Shown here one piece after another: positions 42,040 through 51,060 of a stretch of 64,000 nt of DNA. The notes beneath the pieces were generated by a model, which made no database searches, was not told where the DNA came from, and worked only from the letters and a program-made list of their open reading frames with translations. This DNA comes from Clostridium sp. AN503 (GTDB lineage Bacteria; Bacillota; Clostridia; Lachnospirales; Lachnospiraceae), in the NCBI RefSeq assembly GCF_040719375.1, contig NZ_JBFDTP010000001.1, forward strand, positions 310,001 to 374,000, read 5' to 3'. Both the position numbers and the translations under genes were made by a program. Position 1 is the stretch's first letter. Each line of letters begins with the position of its first letter.

Positions 42040-44292
42040 TCACCCGACCAAATCTGCTGCATGTTCCAGGGCCTTCACCGGCTTTTTGTCTGTTTTGATG
42101 AATGCCCCTTCCGGCAGAGACGTGAAGATGACGATACACGCATCTGAAACTGCATGTTTTCTTACATAGTCCAGATCAAAACGCATCAGCAGGTCGCCTT
42201 TCTTAAAGGTATCTCCATCCTGCACAAAGGTCTCAAAACCTTCGCCGTTCAGCTTCACGGCATCAATGCCAATGTGAAGCATCAGCTCCATACCATCCTC
42301 TGTCTTTAATCCCATGGCATGTTTTGTGGGGAAGACAAAGGCAACCACCCCATCGCAGGGCGCAGTCACTTCTCCGTTTTCCGGTATGACCATATAGCCA
42401 TCTCCTATCATCTTTTGGGAAAATGTAACGTCCGGAGCTTCCTCAATGGGCGCTGCCATTCCGTCAAACGGGCTGTACAGCGGCGTCACTTTCTCATTGG
42501 TCAGAATCTCCCGGCTCTCGTCCGGTATGATAGATCCGCCTGCGGCTCCGGCAGTCTTTTCCAGTGGATCGGTCCCTGTATTTTCCAATTCTCCATGGTA
42601 CTCCGTATCCGGCGCGGTTGCCATATAGGCAACCAGATCTGCCTTGATATTGGGAACTGACGGTCCGTACACCACCTGTACTCCCTGGCCTTTCCGGATG
42701 ACGCCTGCGGCCCCCGTTTCTTTCAGAAGCGTCTCGTTCACCAGCTCCGGCTTATTTACCGTACAGCGCAGCCTGGTGATACAGCAATCCACGTCTGCTA
42801 CATTTTTCTTGCCGCCAAGGCCATTTAAGATCATCTCAGACCGCTGGTCTGTATTGGAGGATGCAGCAGATGTCCCGTCTGTTGCCCCCTGCTTTTTCGC
42901 ATTCACATCGCTTCTCACATAAAGCTTCACTTCTTCACTGTCATCCCTGCCCGGAGTCTTCAGATCAAATCTCAGGATCAGGAACTTAAACAGGAAATAA
43001 TACACTGCAAAATACACCACGCCCACCGCCGGGATCCAGTACCAGCTTGTCTTGGAAGCTCCGGGCAGGATGCCGAACAGTACCAGATCGATGATCCCGC
43101 CGGAGAAGGTCATGCCAACTCCCACATTCAGCATATGCATAAGCATATAGGAAATACCGGCGAGCACACTGTGAATGGCGTACAAAAATGGCGCCACAAA
43201 CAGGAATGTAAACTCGATGGGTTCTGTGATCCCTGTAAGCATTGCAGTCAGCGCCGCTGAGATCAGAAGTCCTCCCGCCGCCTTTTTCTTGTCAGCCCTG
43301 GCCACCTGATACATGGCGAGAGCCGCACCGGGAAGCCCAAAGATCATGAACGGGAATTTGCCGGTCATAAACCTGGTTCCGGGATTGACGCTGAAATGAC
43401 TGATATCTCCGGCTACTGCCAGCTGTGCAAAAAAGATATTCTGTGCCCCATAGACCATCTGTCCTGCGACTTCCATCTGGCCTCCGACCGCGGTCTGCCA
43501 GAATGGGATGTAAAATACGTGGTGGAGCCCAAAAGGAATCAATGCCCTCTCAATAATGCCATACAGCAGGGTTCCCGCATATCCGGAATTGTTGACCAGG
43601 GCTCCCAGACCGTAGATCCCGGACTGGATCACCGGCCATATAAAGTACATGCCAATGCCCACAAAGATATATACCAGGCTGGAAATGATCGGTACAAACC
43701 GGGTCCCGCCGAAGAAGGACAGTACCTGGGGAAGCTGGATGTTGTAATATTTATTGTGAAGCGCCGCTACCCCAAGGCCCACGATAATGCCGCCGAAAAC
43801 GCCCATCTGCAGGGTGCTGATCCCCAGTACGCTGGTAACCGTACCGTCCAGCATTCCCATGGTGTGTTCCACCGCGCCGACAACACCGGATACGGCATTT
43901 CCCGATCCATCCGTCAGAGCCGCTACCACCTCCAGCTTCCCGGAAAGCACCAGGAGCGCATGGATCGCCGTGTGCATAATAAAGAATGAGATCACGCTTG
44001 CCAGGGCCGCAACCTCTTTCTCCTGCTTTGCCATACCGACTGCAACGCCGATGGCGAACAGAAGGGGCAGATTGTCAAAAATAACGCTTCCGCAGCTGTT
44101 CAATATGGTCAGGAAACCATAGAGAAAGGTTCCTTCACCCAAAAATGCTTCCAGATGGTACGCGCTGATCATGGTGGCATTGGTAAAGGATCCGCCGATT
44201 CCCAGCAGCAGACCGGCTACGGGAAGAATTGCAATGGGAAGCATAAAGGAGCGCCCCACCCTCTGAAGAATACCAAACATCTTGTCTTTCAT
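42040..44292 (-). CDS. ptsG: Glucose-type PTS permease, EIICBA fusion
   Basis: A 750-residue protein in the order C-B-A. EIIC spans about 1-440 with ten or so membrane segments (SFMLPIAILPVAGLLLGIG; GITEPIEFTFLFVAP). EIIB (about 485-560) has the phosphorylated Cys in DVDCCITRLRCTV. EIIA (about 600-750) has the active His in MELMLHIGIDAVKL. It imports and phosphorylates glucose or a related sugar such as N-acetylglucosamine or a glucoside; the motifs do not separate these. Expression is controlled by leader antitermination (see 44346-44432). Confidence 0.85.
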   Translation of the reverse strand: MKDKMFGILQRVGRSFMLPIAILPVAGLLLGIGGSFTNATMISAYHLEAFLGEGTFLYGFLTILNSCGSVIFDNLPLLFAIGVAVGMAKQEKEVAALASVISFFIMHTAIHALLVLSGKLEVVAALTDGSGNAVSGVVGAVEHTMGMLDGTVTSVLGISTLQMGVFGGIIVGLGVAALHNKYYNIQLPQVLSFFGGTRFVPIISSLVYIFVGIGMYFIWPVIQSGIYGLGALVNNSGYAGTLLYGIIERALIPFGLHHVFYIPFWQTAVGGQMEVAGQMVYGAQNIFFAQLAVAGDISHFSVNPGTRFMTGKFPFMIFGLPGAALAMYQVARADKKKAAGGLLISAALTAMLTGITEPIEFTFLFVAPFLYAIHSVLAGISYMLMHMLNVGVGMTFSGGIIDLVLFGILPGASKTSWYWIPAVGVVYFAVYYFLFKFLILRFDLKTPGRDDSEEVKLYVRSDVNAKKQGATDGTSAASSNTDQRSEMILNGLGGKKNVADVDCCITRLRCTVNKPELVNETLLKETGAAGVIRKGQGVQVVYGPSVPNIKADLVAYMATAPDTEYHGELENTGTDPLEKTAGAAGGSIIPDESREILTNEKVTPLYSPFDGMAAPIEEAPDVTFSQKMIGDGYMVIPENGEVTAPCDGVVAFVFPTKHAMGLKTEDGMELMLHIGIDAVKLNGEGFETFVQDGDTFKKGDLLMRFDLDYVRKHAVSDACIVIFTSLPEGAFIKTDKKPVKALEHAADLVG

Positions 44293-44345
44293 TTTTCTGA
44301 TACCTGCTTTCTTTTTTATTTGTGTAAATAAAAAATGTTCCGGGC

Positions 44346-44407
44346 ACTAAAAAAGGCATAAACTACACGCACAGCCTTATGAGCCGAGCCCTGCATAGTT
44401 TATGCCT
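44346..44407 (-). terminator. Conditional terminator in the ptsG leader
   Basis: AGGCATAAACTA and TAGTTTATGCCT form a 12-bp perfect stem, followed on the minus strand by a run of T. It lies between promoter and gene, so it is an attenuator. Confidence 0.85.
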
Positions 44408-44432
44408 GAATTGATATTCCAATCAGTAACAC
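44400..44432 (-). promoter_or_regulatory. RAT-like antiterminator RNA element of ptsG
   Basis: The minus strand reads GTGTTACTGATTGG, a short loop, then CAATTCAGGCATAA. This resembles the GlcT/LicT target (GTTACTG to CAGGCA) and overlaps the first arm of the terminator, so binding by the antiterminator would block the terminator. Confidence 0.75.
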
Positions 44433-44459
44433 ACTAATCTGTATTTATTTACAAAAGGA

Positions 44460-44488
44460 ATTATAACGGAGGGTTCACAAAAAGTCAA
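44460..44488 (-). promoter_or_regulatory. Promoter of ptsG
   Basis: TTGACT, 17 bases, TATAAT on the minus strand, directly upstream of the antiterminator element. Confidence 0.8.
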
Positions 44489-44532
44489 GCCTGTTTTTAA
44501 TCCAACTGGAACTTTTTGTCCGCGTTCTATAC

Positions 44533-46206
44533 TTATGCGTAGAACAGACGGTTCACCGCGCTGAAGATACCGCGCAGAGACGCCCTCGTAATATTGGAGC
44601 TGACGCCAACACCGTAGGTCACTCTTCCGGTTGCCTGATCCATCAGATGGATATAGGAAGCTGCCTGCGCGCCGGAACCTGCCCGCATTGCGTGCTCGTT
44701 GTAGTCCAGAACACGGATCTGGATACCAAGCGCTTCCTCTAAGCCTCGCTGTACCGCATCGATCGGTCCGTTTCCAACGCCCTCGAAGGTCTTTTCCATA
44801 CCGTGATCGGTATAGGTAACCTTGGCCAGAGTCGCATATACGCCATCCTCCACTTCTGTGTCGGTAATCTGGCACTTGCGGAAATGCATCGGCTCTTTTC
44901 TCTCCAGATAGCATTTCTTGAATTCGTCCATGATCTGCTCCGGAGCAACCTCGCCCTGCTTCTCGGAAATCTTCTGGATCACATCTGCAAACTCCTTGTG
45001 CATGCCCTTCGGCAGACGGAAGCCATAGAAGGTGTCCATAACAAAAGCTACGCCGCCCTTGCCGGACTGGCTGTTGATGCGGACGATCGGCTCGTACTGT
45101 CTGCCGATATCTGCCGGATCGATGGGCAGGTACGGGACCTCCCAGTACTCGCTGTTTCTCTCGTGGAGGGCCTGCATGCCCTTGTTGATAGCGTCCTGAT
45201 GAGAACCGGAAAATGCGGTGAACACCAACTTGCCCGCGTAGGGGTGGCGCGGATGGATATCCATCTTGGTGCAGCGCTCATAAACTTCCGCGATCTCACG
45301 GATATTGCCAATCTCCAGCACCGGATCGATGCCCTGTGAGAACATATTGTAAGCCAGGGTCAGGATGTCTACGTTGCCGGTACGCTCACCGTTGCCAAAC
45401 AGGGTTCCCTCAACACGGTCAGCCCCGGCTAAAAGCGCCAGCTCCGTAGCCGCAACGCCCGTACCTCTGTCATTGTGCGGGTGAACGCTCAGGATAATAC
45501 TGTCGCGGTTCTTGAAATGCCGGTTCATCCACTCGATCTGGTCCGCGTAAACGTTGGGCGTGTTCATCTCTACGGTAGACGGCAGGTTCATGATGATCGG
45601 CCGCTCCGGGGTCGCCTGTCCCCAGGCATCCTGGACTGCTGTACAGATATCCAGAGCATATTCCAGCTCGGTTCCGGTAAAGCTCTCCGGGGAATACTCT
45701 AACAGCAGATCCCCGTCGTATTCCGCCGCATATTTTTTCACAAGCTCAGTGCCCTCGATGGCAATCTGCTTGATCTCCTCTTTGTCCTTGTGGAACACCA
45801 CATCCCGCTGCAGCGTGGAGGTAGAGTTGTAGATATGTACAACCACCTTCTTGATCCCCTGGATCGCCTCGAAGGTCCGCTTGATCAGATGCTCACGGCA
45901 CTGTACCAGCACCTGCACCCTCACGTCGTCAGGGATCATCCTGCGCTCCACAAGCTGACGCAAGAAGTCATACTCGATCTGGGACGCCGCCGGGAATCCG
46001 ATCTCAATCTCCTTGAAACCGAGCTTCACCAGCATATTGAAGAATTCTATCTTCTCCTCCACGACCATCGGCTCGATCAGAGCCTGGTTGCCGTCGCGCA
46101 GATCCACGCTGCACCAGATCGGCGCCTTTTCAATCTCTTTGTTCGGCCACTGCCTCTCCGGGTAGTTCACCACCGGGACTCTTTTATATCTTTGATAGTT
46201 TAACAT
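44533..46206 (-). CDS. leuA: 2-isopropylmalate synthase
   Basis: A 557-residue long-form LeuA. The HMGL-like barrel carries DLRDGNQALIEPM (start of the metal site), EIGFPAASQIEYDFLR, and HPHNDRGTGVAATELALLAG. GNGERTGNVDI follows. The C-terminal regulatory domain (about 430-557) binds leucine in the family. It condenses acetyl-CoA with 2-oxoisovalerate in leucine synthesis. ATG 46206 is preferred, with GGAGG 8 bases upstream; the ATG 15 bases earlier coincides with that site. It stands alone without other leu genes and has a leader of over 300 bases. Confidence 0.92.
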   Translation of the reverse strand: MLNYQRYKRVPVVNYPERQWPNKEIEKAPIWCSVDLRDGNQALIEPMVVEEKIEFFNMLVKLGFKEIEIGFPAASQIEYDFLRQLVERRMIPDDVRVQVLVQCREHLIKRTFEAIQGIKKVVVHIYNSTSTLQRDVVFHKDKEEIKQIAIEGTELVKKYAAEYDGDLLLEYSPESFTGTELEYALDICTAVQDAWGQATPERPIIMNLPSTVEMNTPNVYADQIEWMNRHFKNRDSIILSVHPHNDRGTGVAATELALLAGADRVEGTLFGNGERTGNVDILTLAYNMFSQGIDPVLEIGNIREIAEVYERCTKMDIHPRHPYAGKLVFTAFSGSHQDAINKGMQALHERNSEYWEVPYLPIDPADIGRQYEPIVRINSQSGKGGVAFVMDTFYGFRLPKGMHKEFADVIQKISEKQGEVAPEQIMDEFKKCYLERKEPMHFRKCQITDTEVEDGVYATLAKVTYTDHGMEKTFEGVGNGPIDAVQRGLEEALGIQIRVLDYNEHAMRAGSGAQAASYIHLMDQATGRVTYGVGVSSNITRASLRGIFSAVNRLFYA

Positions 46207-46523
46207 GATAACTTCCTCCATTTCTGTTCAATAGTTCCCGCTAATCGCTCTGCTTTTGCATGCGCTCTCAAAAGCGCACACATCCGTTTTCTGTCTTTCA
46301 ACCGTCAGCCCGTGACGGGCAGTCGCTCGATCACTCCATAGCGCCGAACAATGAACAGTACTGATCCTAACGATTCAGCCCCATCTCTCATCATCCCTTT
46401 TCTGATAAATTTCTGAATCAAACTGCGGCGGCGAAGCGACAGCCTGTGCCGCGCTGATACGATTACACAAATCCCCGGCTGCAAGTCTACACCCGGGGAT
46501 TATTTACTTCTCTGCCGCATTAT
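46207..46523 (-). promoter_or_regulatory. Long leader of leuA
   Basis: Between the leuA promoter and start codon lie about 315 transcribed bases. They contain three hairpins (AATCCCCGG/CCGGGGATT at 46473-46501, GCCCGTGACGGGC at 46308-46320, GCGCTTTTGAGAGCGC near 46260-46275) and a 29-codon frame at 46305-46394 (MMRDGAESLGSVLFIVRRYG) with an AAAAGGG site. It has no leucine run and no T-box signature that I can find. Some attenuation control is likely; its type is not recognised. Confidence 0.45.
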
Positions 46524-46529
46524 TAGTAT

Positions 46530-46558
46530 ATATTAACATAAGAAAAAGATACTGGCAA
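46530..46558 (-). promoter_or_regulatory. Promoter of leuA
   Basis: TTGCCA, 17 bases, TAATAT on the minus strand, about 50 bases after the glmM stop. Confidence 0.6.
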
Positions 46559-46608
46559 GAAAATTATTATAACAAAAGGTTATATCTGCCATTCCCGCAT
46601 ACAGTCAG

Positions 46609-47979
46609 CTACAGCACATGACCCTGGGCCTTCATCACGTCGATGACCTGATCCACGTACTTCTCACACAATTCCTCGCTGGCGGCCTCTACCATCACAC
46701 GTACTACCGGCTCGGTGCCGGACTGGCGCAACAGGATACGTCCGTCGCCGCCCAACGCCTCTGTGACCTTCGCCACCTCCGCCTGTACCTGCGGATCATC
46801 CTGGGCAGTCTGCTTGTCATGGACACGGACATTTTTCAGTACCTGCGGGAAGATCTCCACCTCGGAAGCCAGCTTTGCCAGGCTCTCTTTTTTCTCCAGC
46901 ATGACTTCCATCACCTTTAAGGAGGTCAGGATACCGTCCCCTGTGGTAGCGTGTTTGCTGAAGATGATATGGCCAGACTGTTCTCCGCCCAGGCAGTTGC
47001 CGTATTGGGACATGTTCTCGTACACATACTTGTCGCCAACCGCAGTCTTTTCATAGGCAATGCCTTCGCGGTCGAACGCTTTGTAAAGGCCAAAGTTGGA
47101 CATTACCGTGGTAACTACTGTATTGTGGAACAGGGAACCATTCTCCTTCATATACTTTCCGCAGATATAAAGGATCAGATCGCCGTTGATCTCATTGCCG
47201 TTTTCATCCACGGCGATGCAGCGGTCTGCATCCCCGTCATAGGCAAAGCCTACGTCACAGCCCGTATCCTTCACATACTTCTGCAGTACATGGATATGGG
47301 TGGAACCGCAGTCTGTGTTGATATTGAGGCCATTGGGCGTATTGTTGATCACATGGGTTTCAGCGCCCAGTGCGTCAAATACATTCTTTGCGATGGCGGA
47401 GGCACTGCCGTTGGAACAGTCCAGAGCCACCTTTTTCCCCTTGAAGGACCGGGTCGCGATCGAGATCAGGTAACCGATATAGCGGTTCCGCCCTGCCGCA
47501 TAATCCACAGTGCGCCCGATCTTGTCTTTCAGGGCAAAAGGAATCTCGCCGGTCTCGCCGTCTAAATATTTCTCAATCTCTTCAATGACGTCCTCCTCCA
47601 GCTTTTCGCCCTTTCCATTGATGACCTTGATCCCGTTGTCATAGTATGGATTGTGGCTTGCAGAGATCATGATACCACAGTCAAACTCTTCCGTGCGCAC
47701 CACATAGGAAACGCTGGGGGTCGTGGTCACATGGAGCAGATAAGCGTCCGCCCCGGACGCCGTCAGGCCCGCCACAAGGGAATACTCAAACATGTAGCTG
47801 CTCCGCCTCGTATCTTTTCCAATCGCCACGCGGCATCTGCCTTCCGGGTTCATCGCAGAAGGTTTGCTGTGCCGGCCGTAATACCAGCCCAGGAAACGTC
47901 CCACCTTGTATGCGTGCTCCACTGTCAGGTTCACATTGGCCTCTCCGCGGAAGCCGTCGGTTCCAAAATACTTACCCAT
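46609..47979 (-). CDS. glmM: Phosphoglucosamine mutase
   Basis: A 456-residue enzyme of the alpha-D-phosphohexomutase family. MGKYFGTDGFRGEAN starts the protein. The active-site serine loop ISASHNPYYDNGIK, the metal loop DGDADRC and the sugar loop GGEQSGHI are present, and the phosphate-binding RQSGTEPVVRVM is near the C-terminus. The GEQSGH form fits GlmM. It converts glucosamine-6-phosphate to glucosamine-1-phosphate for UDP-GlcNAc and peptidoglycan. ATG 47979 is preferred (AAAGGAG about 10 bases upstream); a longer in-frame start at 48015 lacks support. Confidence 0.92.
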   Translation of the reverse strand: MGKYFGTDGFRGEANVNLTVEHAYKVGRFLGWYYGRHSKPSAMNPEGRCRVAIGKDTRRSSYMFEYSLVAGLTASGADAYLLHVTTTPSVSYVVRTEEFDCGIMISASHNPYYDNGIKVINGKGEKLEEDVIEEIEKYLDGETGEIPFALKDKIGRTVDYAAGRNRYIGYLISIATRSFKGKKVALDCSNGSASAIAKNVFDALGAETHVINNTPNGLNINTDCGSTHIHVLQKYVKDTGCDVGFAYDGDADRCIAVDENGNEINGDLILYICGKYMKENGSLFHNTVVTTVMSNFGLYKAFDREGIAYEKTAVGDKYVYENMSQYGNCLGGEQSGHIIFSKHATTGDGILTSLKVMEVMLEKKESLAKLASEVEIFPQVLKNVRVHDKQTAQDDPQVQAEVAKVTEALGGDGRILLRQSGTEPVVRVMVEAASEELCEKYVDQVIDVMKAQGHVL

Positions 47980-48033
47980 GTTCTCATATCTCCTTTTTAG
48001 TTCATACAAAAGCAAGCCCCTTGCTCTCTGTTG

Positions 48034-48894
48034 TCAATATTCGATTTCCTTCAGGAAACGGCTGAGGGCGTCCTGCCAGGTCGGCATCAGTTCAAAACCA
48101 TTCTCTGTCAGTTTCGCCTTGCTCATACGGCTGTTGGCGGGGCGCTTTGCCTTGGCCGGGAACTGGTCGCTGCTGACCGGGGTCACCTTCACATCGTCCA
48201 TACCCGCCTGATGGAAAATCTCTTTTGCAAACTCATACCAGCTGCACAGACCTTCGTTGGTGGCATGATATCTTCCATACTTGTCAGTCTGGATCATATC
48301 CACCAAAAGCCTCGCCAGGTCATAGGTGTAGGTCGGGGAACCAACCTGGTCATCTACCACGCTGACTGCACCGCGCTCTTTGCCGAGACGCAGCATGGTC
48401 TTGATAAAATTCTTTCCTGCAACGCCGAACACCCAGGCGATCCGCACGGTAAAGTACTGGTCTAAAAGCTCCTCAACCGCCAGTTCACCCTCGCATTTGG
48501 TCAGTCCGTACACGTTCAGCGGATTCCTCTCGTCATCCGGTTCCCAGGGGCGGGTGCCTTCACCGTCAAACACATAATCGGTGCTGATATACATCATCTT
48601 CACCCCTGCGTCGCGGCAGGCTGCCGCCACATTGCGGGTGCCTTCGCCGTTGATCCGGCGGCACCGCTCTACATCATCCTCCGCTGCATCTACTGCAGTA
48701 TATGCAGCACAGTGGATCACTGCGTCTGCTTTTGACTGGGAAATCACGCTTTTACAGATAGCCGCATCGGTGATATCCATCTCCTCCACGTCCACGCCGA
48801 TCCCTTCCAGACCACGCTTTTTAAGCTCATTCATCAAATCCGTACCCAACTGTCCTTTGGCTCCGGTTACCAATACCCTCATGCTCATCTTCAT
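48034..48894 (-). CDS. rfbD: dTDP-4-dehydrorhamnose reductase
   Basis: A 286-residue short-chain-type enzyme. RVLVTGAKGQLGTDLMNEL is the NAD(P)-binding loop. STDYVFDGEG and YGLTKCEGE (catalytic Tyr-Lys) are typical of RmlD, as is RIAWVFG. It makes dTDP-L-rhamnose. It follows rfbB by 26 bases. Three in-frame ATG codons lie close together at the start (48894, 48888, 48882) and the Shine-Dalgarno site (AGGCGG) is near the first, so the exact start is uncertain. Confidence 0.92.
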   Translation of the reverse strand: MKMSMRVLVTGAKGQLGTDLMNELKKRGLEGIGVDVEEMDITDAAICKSVISQSKADAVIHCAAYTAVDAAEDDVERCRRINGEGTRNVAAACRDAGVKMMYISTDYVFDGEGTRPWEPDDERNPLNVYGLTKCEGELAVEELLDQYFTVRIAWVFGVAGKNFIKTMLRLGKERGAVSVVDDQVGSPTYTYDLARLLVDMIQTDKYGRYHATNEGLCSWYEFAKEIFHQAGMDDVKVTPVSSDQFPAKAKRPANSRMSKAKLTENGFELMPTWQDALSRFLKEIEY

Positions 48895-48920
48895 CTACCG
48901 CCTGTACTGTCATTCCGGCC

Positions 48921-49943
48921 TTACAGCCTGTCCCCATACATCTTGTCAAAATAGCTGCTGTACTCACCACTGATGATATGCTCCCACCACTCGCGGTTGT
49001 CCAGATACCACTGGATCGTCTGTTTCATGCCAGTGTCGAAATTGAACTCCGGCTCCCAGCCCAGCTCTGTCTCCAGCTTCTTTGGATCGATCGCGTAACG
49101 CATGTCATGTCCAGGACGGTCCGTCACATATTTGATCAGGCTCTCCGGCTTGTCCAGAGCGCGGAGCACGGTCTGTACTACCTCCAGGTTGGTGCGCTCG
49201 TTATGTCCGCCGATATTGTAGACGCAGCCGTCCGCGCCCTTACGGATGATCAGGTCGATGGCCTGGCAGTGATCCTTTACATGCAGCCAGTCACGGACGT
49301 TTGCACCGTTTCCGTATACTGGAAGCTCCTCGTCCGCCAGCGCACGGCTGATCATCAGCGGGATCAGCTTCTCCGGGAACTGGTAAGGCCCGTAGTTGTT
49401 GGAGCAGCGGGAAATGGACACCGGTACGCCAAAGGTCCGGTGATAAGCCATCACAAACAAGTCCGCACTGGCCTTGGAGGATGAATAAGGGCTGGAGGTG
49501 TGCAGCGGGGTATCCTCTGTAAAGAACAGGTCCGGGCGGTCTAATGGCAGATCTCCATAAACCTCGTCAGTGGACACCTGATGGAACCGCTTGATACCAT
49601 ACTTTTTGCAGGCGTCCAAAAGGGTCGTGGTTCCCATCACATTGGTGCGCACAAAGATCTCCGGGTCCGTAATGGAACGGTCCACATGGCTCTCCGCCGC
49701 AAAGTTCACGATCACATCCGGTTTCTCTTTTTCAAACAGGTCAAATATGAACTCCCTGTCTGCGATGTCGCCCTTTACAAAACGATAGTTCGGCTTGTCC
49801 TCCACCGGTTTTAAGGTCTCTAAATTCCCTGCGTATGTCAGGGCATCCAGATTGATGATCATATCCTCCGGGTATTTCTCTACCATATAGTGCACAAAAT
49901 TACCACCGATAAATCCGGCTCCGCCAGTCACAATAATCTTCAT
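48921..49943 (-). CDS. rfbB: dTDP-glucose 4,6-dehydratase
   Basis: A 340-residue SDR enzyme. VTGGAGFIGGNFVHYM binds NAD. The catalytic region is STDEVYGDL with YSSSKASADLF (Tyr-x3-Lys). RCSNNYGPYQFPEKLIPLMI is the sugar-nucleotide site of RmlB. It forms dTDP-4-keto-6-deoxyglucose in the rhamnose pathway. AAAGGAT lies about 10 bases upstream of the start. The operon order is rfbA, rfbB, rfbD. Confidence 0.94.
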   Translation of the reverse strand: MKIIVTGGAGFIGGNFVHYMVEKYPEDMIINLDALTYAGNLETLKPVEDKPNYRFVKGDIADREFIFDLFEKEKPDVIVNFAAESHVDRSITDPEIFVRTNVMGTTTLLDACKKYGIKRFHQVSTDEVYGDLPLDRPDLFFTEDTPLHTSSPYSSSKASADLFVMAYHRTFGVPVSISRCSNNYGPYQFPEKLIPLMISRALADEELPVYGNGANVRDWLHVKDHCQAIDLIIRKGADGCVYNIGGHNERTNLEVVQTVLRALDKPESLIKYVTDRPGHDMRYAIDPKKLETELGWEPEFNFDTGMKQTIQWYLDNREWWEHIISGEYSSYFDKMYGDRL

Positions 49944-50029
49944 TTGTCTCGTATCCTTTCTCTCTCAGCCAATCTTTATTTTATGCCGCCCTTTGCATAC
50001 GGCGCTTTTCATGTATCTGTACCAGTCCC

Positions 50030-50923
50030 TTAAAGGTTATGCAGCTTGTCGATGTACTTCCCGTCCAGGACGTCCTTTAAATACTGCCCGTACTGATTCT
50101 TTTTGAGGATCTCGTAGGTCTCCAGCACCTGTTCCTTCGTGATCCAGCCGTTTAAATAGGCGATCTCCTCCAGGCACGCGATCTTGCGGTGCTGATGGTC
50201 CTCGATCGTCTTGACGAAATTGGTAGCCTCCACCAGGGATTCATGGGTCCCGGTGTCCAGCCAGGTAAAGCCCTGCCCCAGAAGGGTCACATCCAGTTCG
50301 CCATTCTCCAGATAGATCCGGTTCAAATCCGTGATCTCCAGCTCCCCACGGGCAGAAGGCTTTAAGTTCTTCGCATACTCCACCACCCGGTTGTCATAAA
50401 AATACAAACCGGTCACACAGTAGTTGGACTTGGGTTTTGCCGGTTTCTCCTCAATGGAAACCGCCTTGCCTGCCGCGTCAAACTCAACAATGCCGAAACG
50501 CTCCGGATCATCCACATAGTAGCCAAATACGGTAGCCCCTTTTTCCTTTTCCGCGGCAGCGCGCAGGCGTTTTTTCAGTCCCTGGCCGTGGAAGATATTG
50601 TCCCCCAGCACCATGGCAACCGGGTCGCCTCCGATAAAATCAGCGCCGATGATGAATGCCTGGGCCAGTCCATCCGGACTCGGCTGGACCGCATACTGAA
50701 GCTCTACGCCAAACTGGTGTCCGTCGCCTAAAAGCGCCTCAAACCGGGGCGTATCATCAGGGGTGGATATGATCAGGATCTCCCGGATGCCTGCGTTCAT
50801 CAGAACAGAAAGCGGGTAATAGATCATGGGTTTGTCATAAATCGGAAGAAGCTGCTTGGATGTTACCTTCGTGAGCGGGTACAGGCGGGTGCCTGAACCA
50901 CCGGCAAGTATAATACCTTTCAT
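50030..50923 (-). CDS. rfbA: Glucose-1-phosphate thymidylyltransferase
   Basis: A 297-residue nucleotidyltransferase. MKGIILAGGSGTRLYPLT, SKQLLPIYDKPMIYYPLSVL, VLGDNIFHG and FTWLDTGTHESL are the RmlA hallmarks. It makes dTDP-glucose and starts the dTDP-rhamnose pathway. AAGGAG lies upstream of ATG 50923; a longer frame to 50995 lacks a site and overlaps the promoter. No rfbC (3,5-epimerase) is present between or beside these genes. Confidence 0.94.
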   Translation of the reverse strand: MKGIILAGGSGTRLYPLTKVTSKQLLPIYDKPMIYYPLSVLMNAGIREILIISTPDDTPRFEALLGDGHQFGVELQYAVQPSPDGLAQAFIIGADFIGGDPVAMVLGDNIFHGQGLKKRLRAAAEKEKGATVFGYYVDDPERFGIVEFDAAGKAVSIEEKPAKPKSNYCVTGLYFYDNRVVEYAKNLKPSARGELEITDLNRIYLENGELDVTLLGQGFTWLDTGTHESLVEATNFVKTIEDHQHRKIACLEEIAYLNGWITKEQVLETYEILKKNQYGQYLKDVLDGKYIDKLHNL

Positions 50924-50966
50924 GGTTTTTCTCCTTATAAGCAATATGCATTTTACACTAGTTTGT

Positions 50967-50995
50967 ACTATACCACACAACATTTTAGAATTCAA
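50967..50995 (-). promoter_or_regulatory. Promoter of the rfbABD operon
   Basis: TTGAAT, 17 bases, TATAGT on the minus strand, with a start point about 37 bases before the rfbA start codon. Confidence 0.65.
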
Positions 50996-51060
50996 TTAAG
51001 GAATCTTAAAACTATTATGAGGATTCTCTTTATTTACGGCGCTTTGAAGGGCAATTTGGG

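Noticed and set aside
42319..43989. Several plus-strand open frames opposite ptsG
   Set aside because: GC-rich shadow frames; the minus-strand PTS protein is full length with all motifs.
46207..46523. T-box riboswitch before leuA
   Set aside because: No AGGGTGGNACCGCG-like motif was found, and the main hairpins do not fit the T-box pattern.
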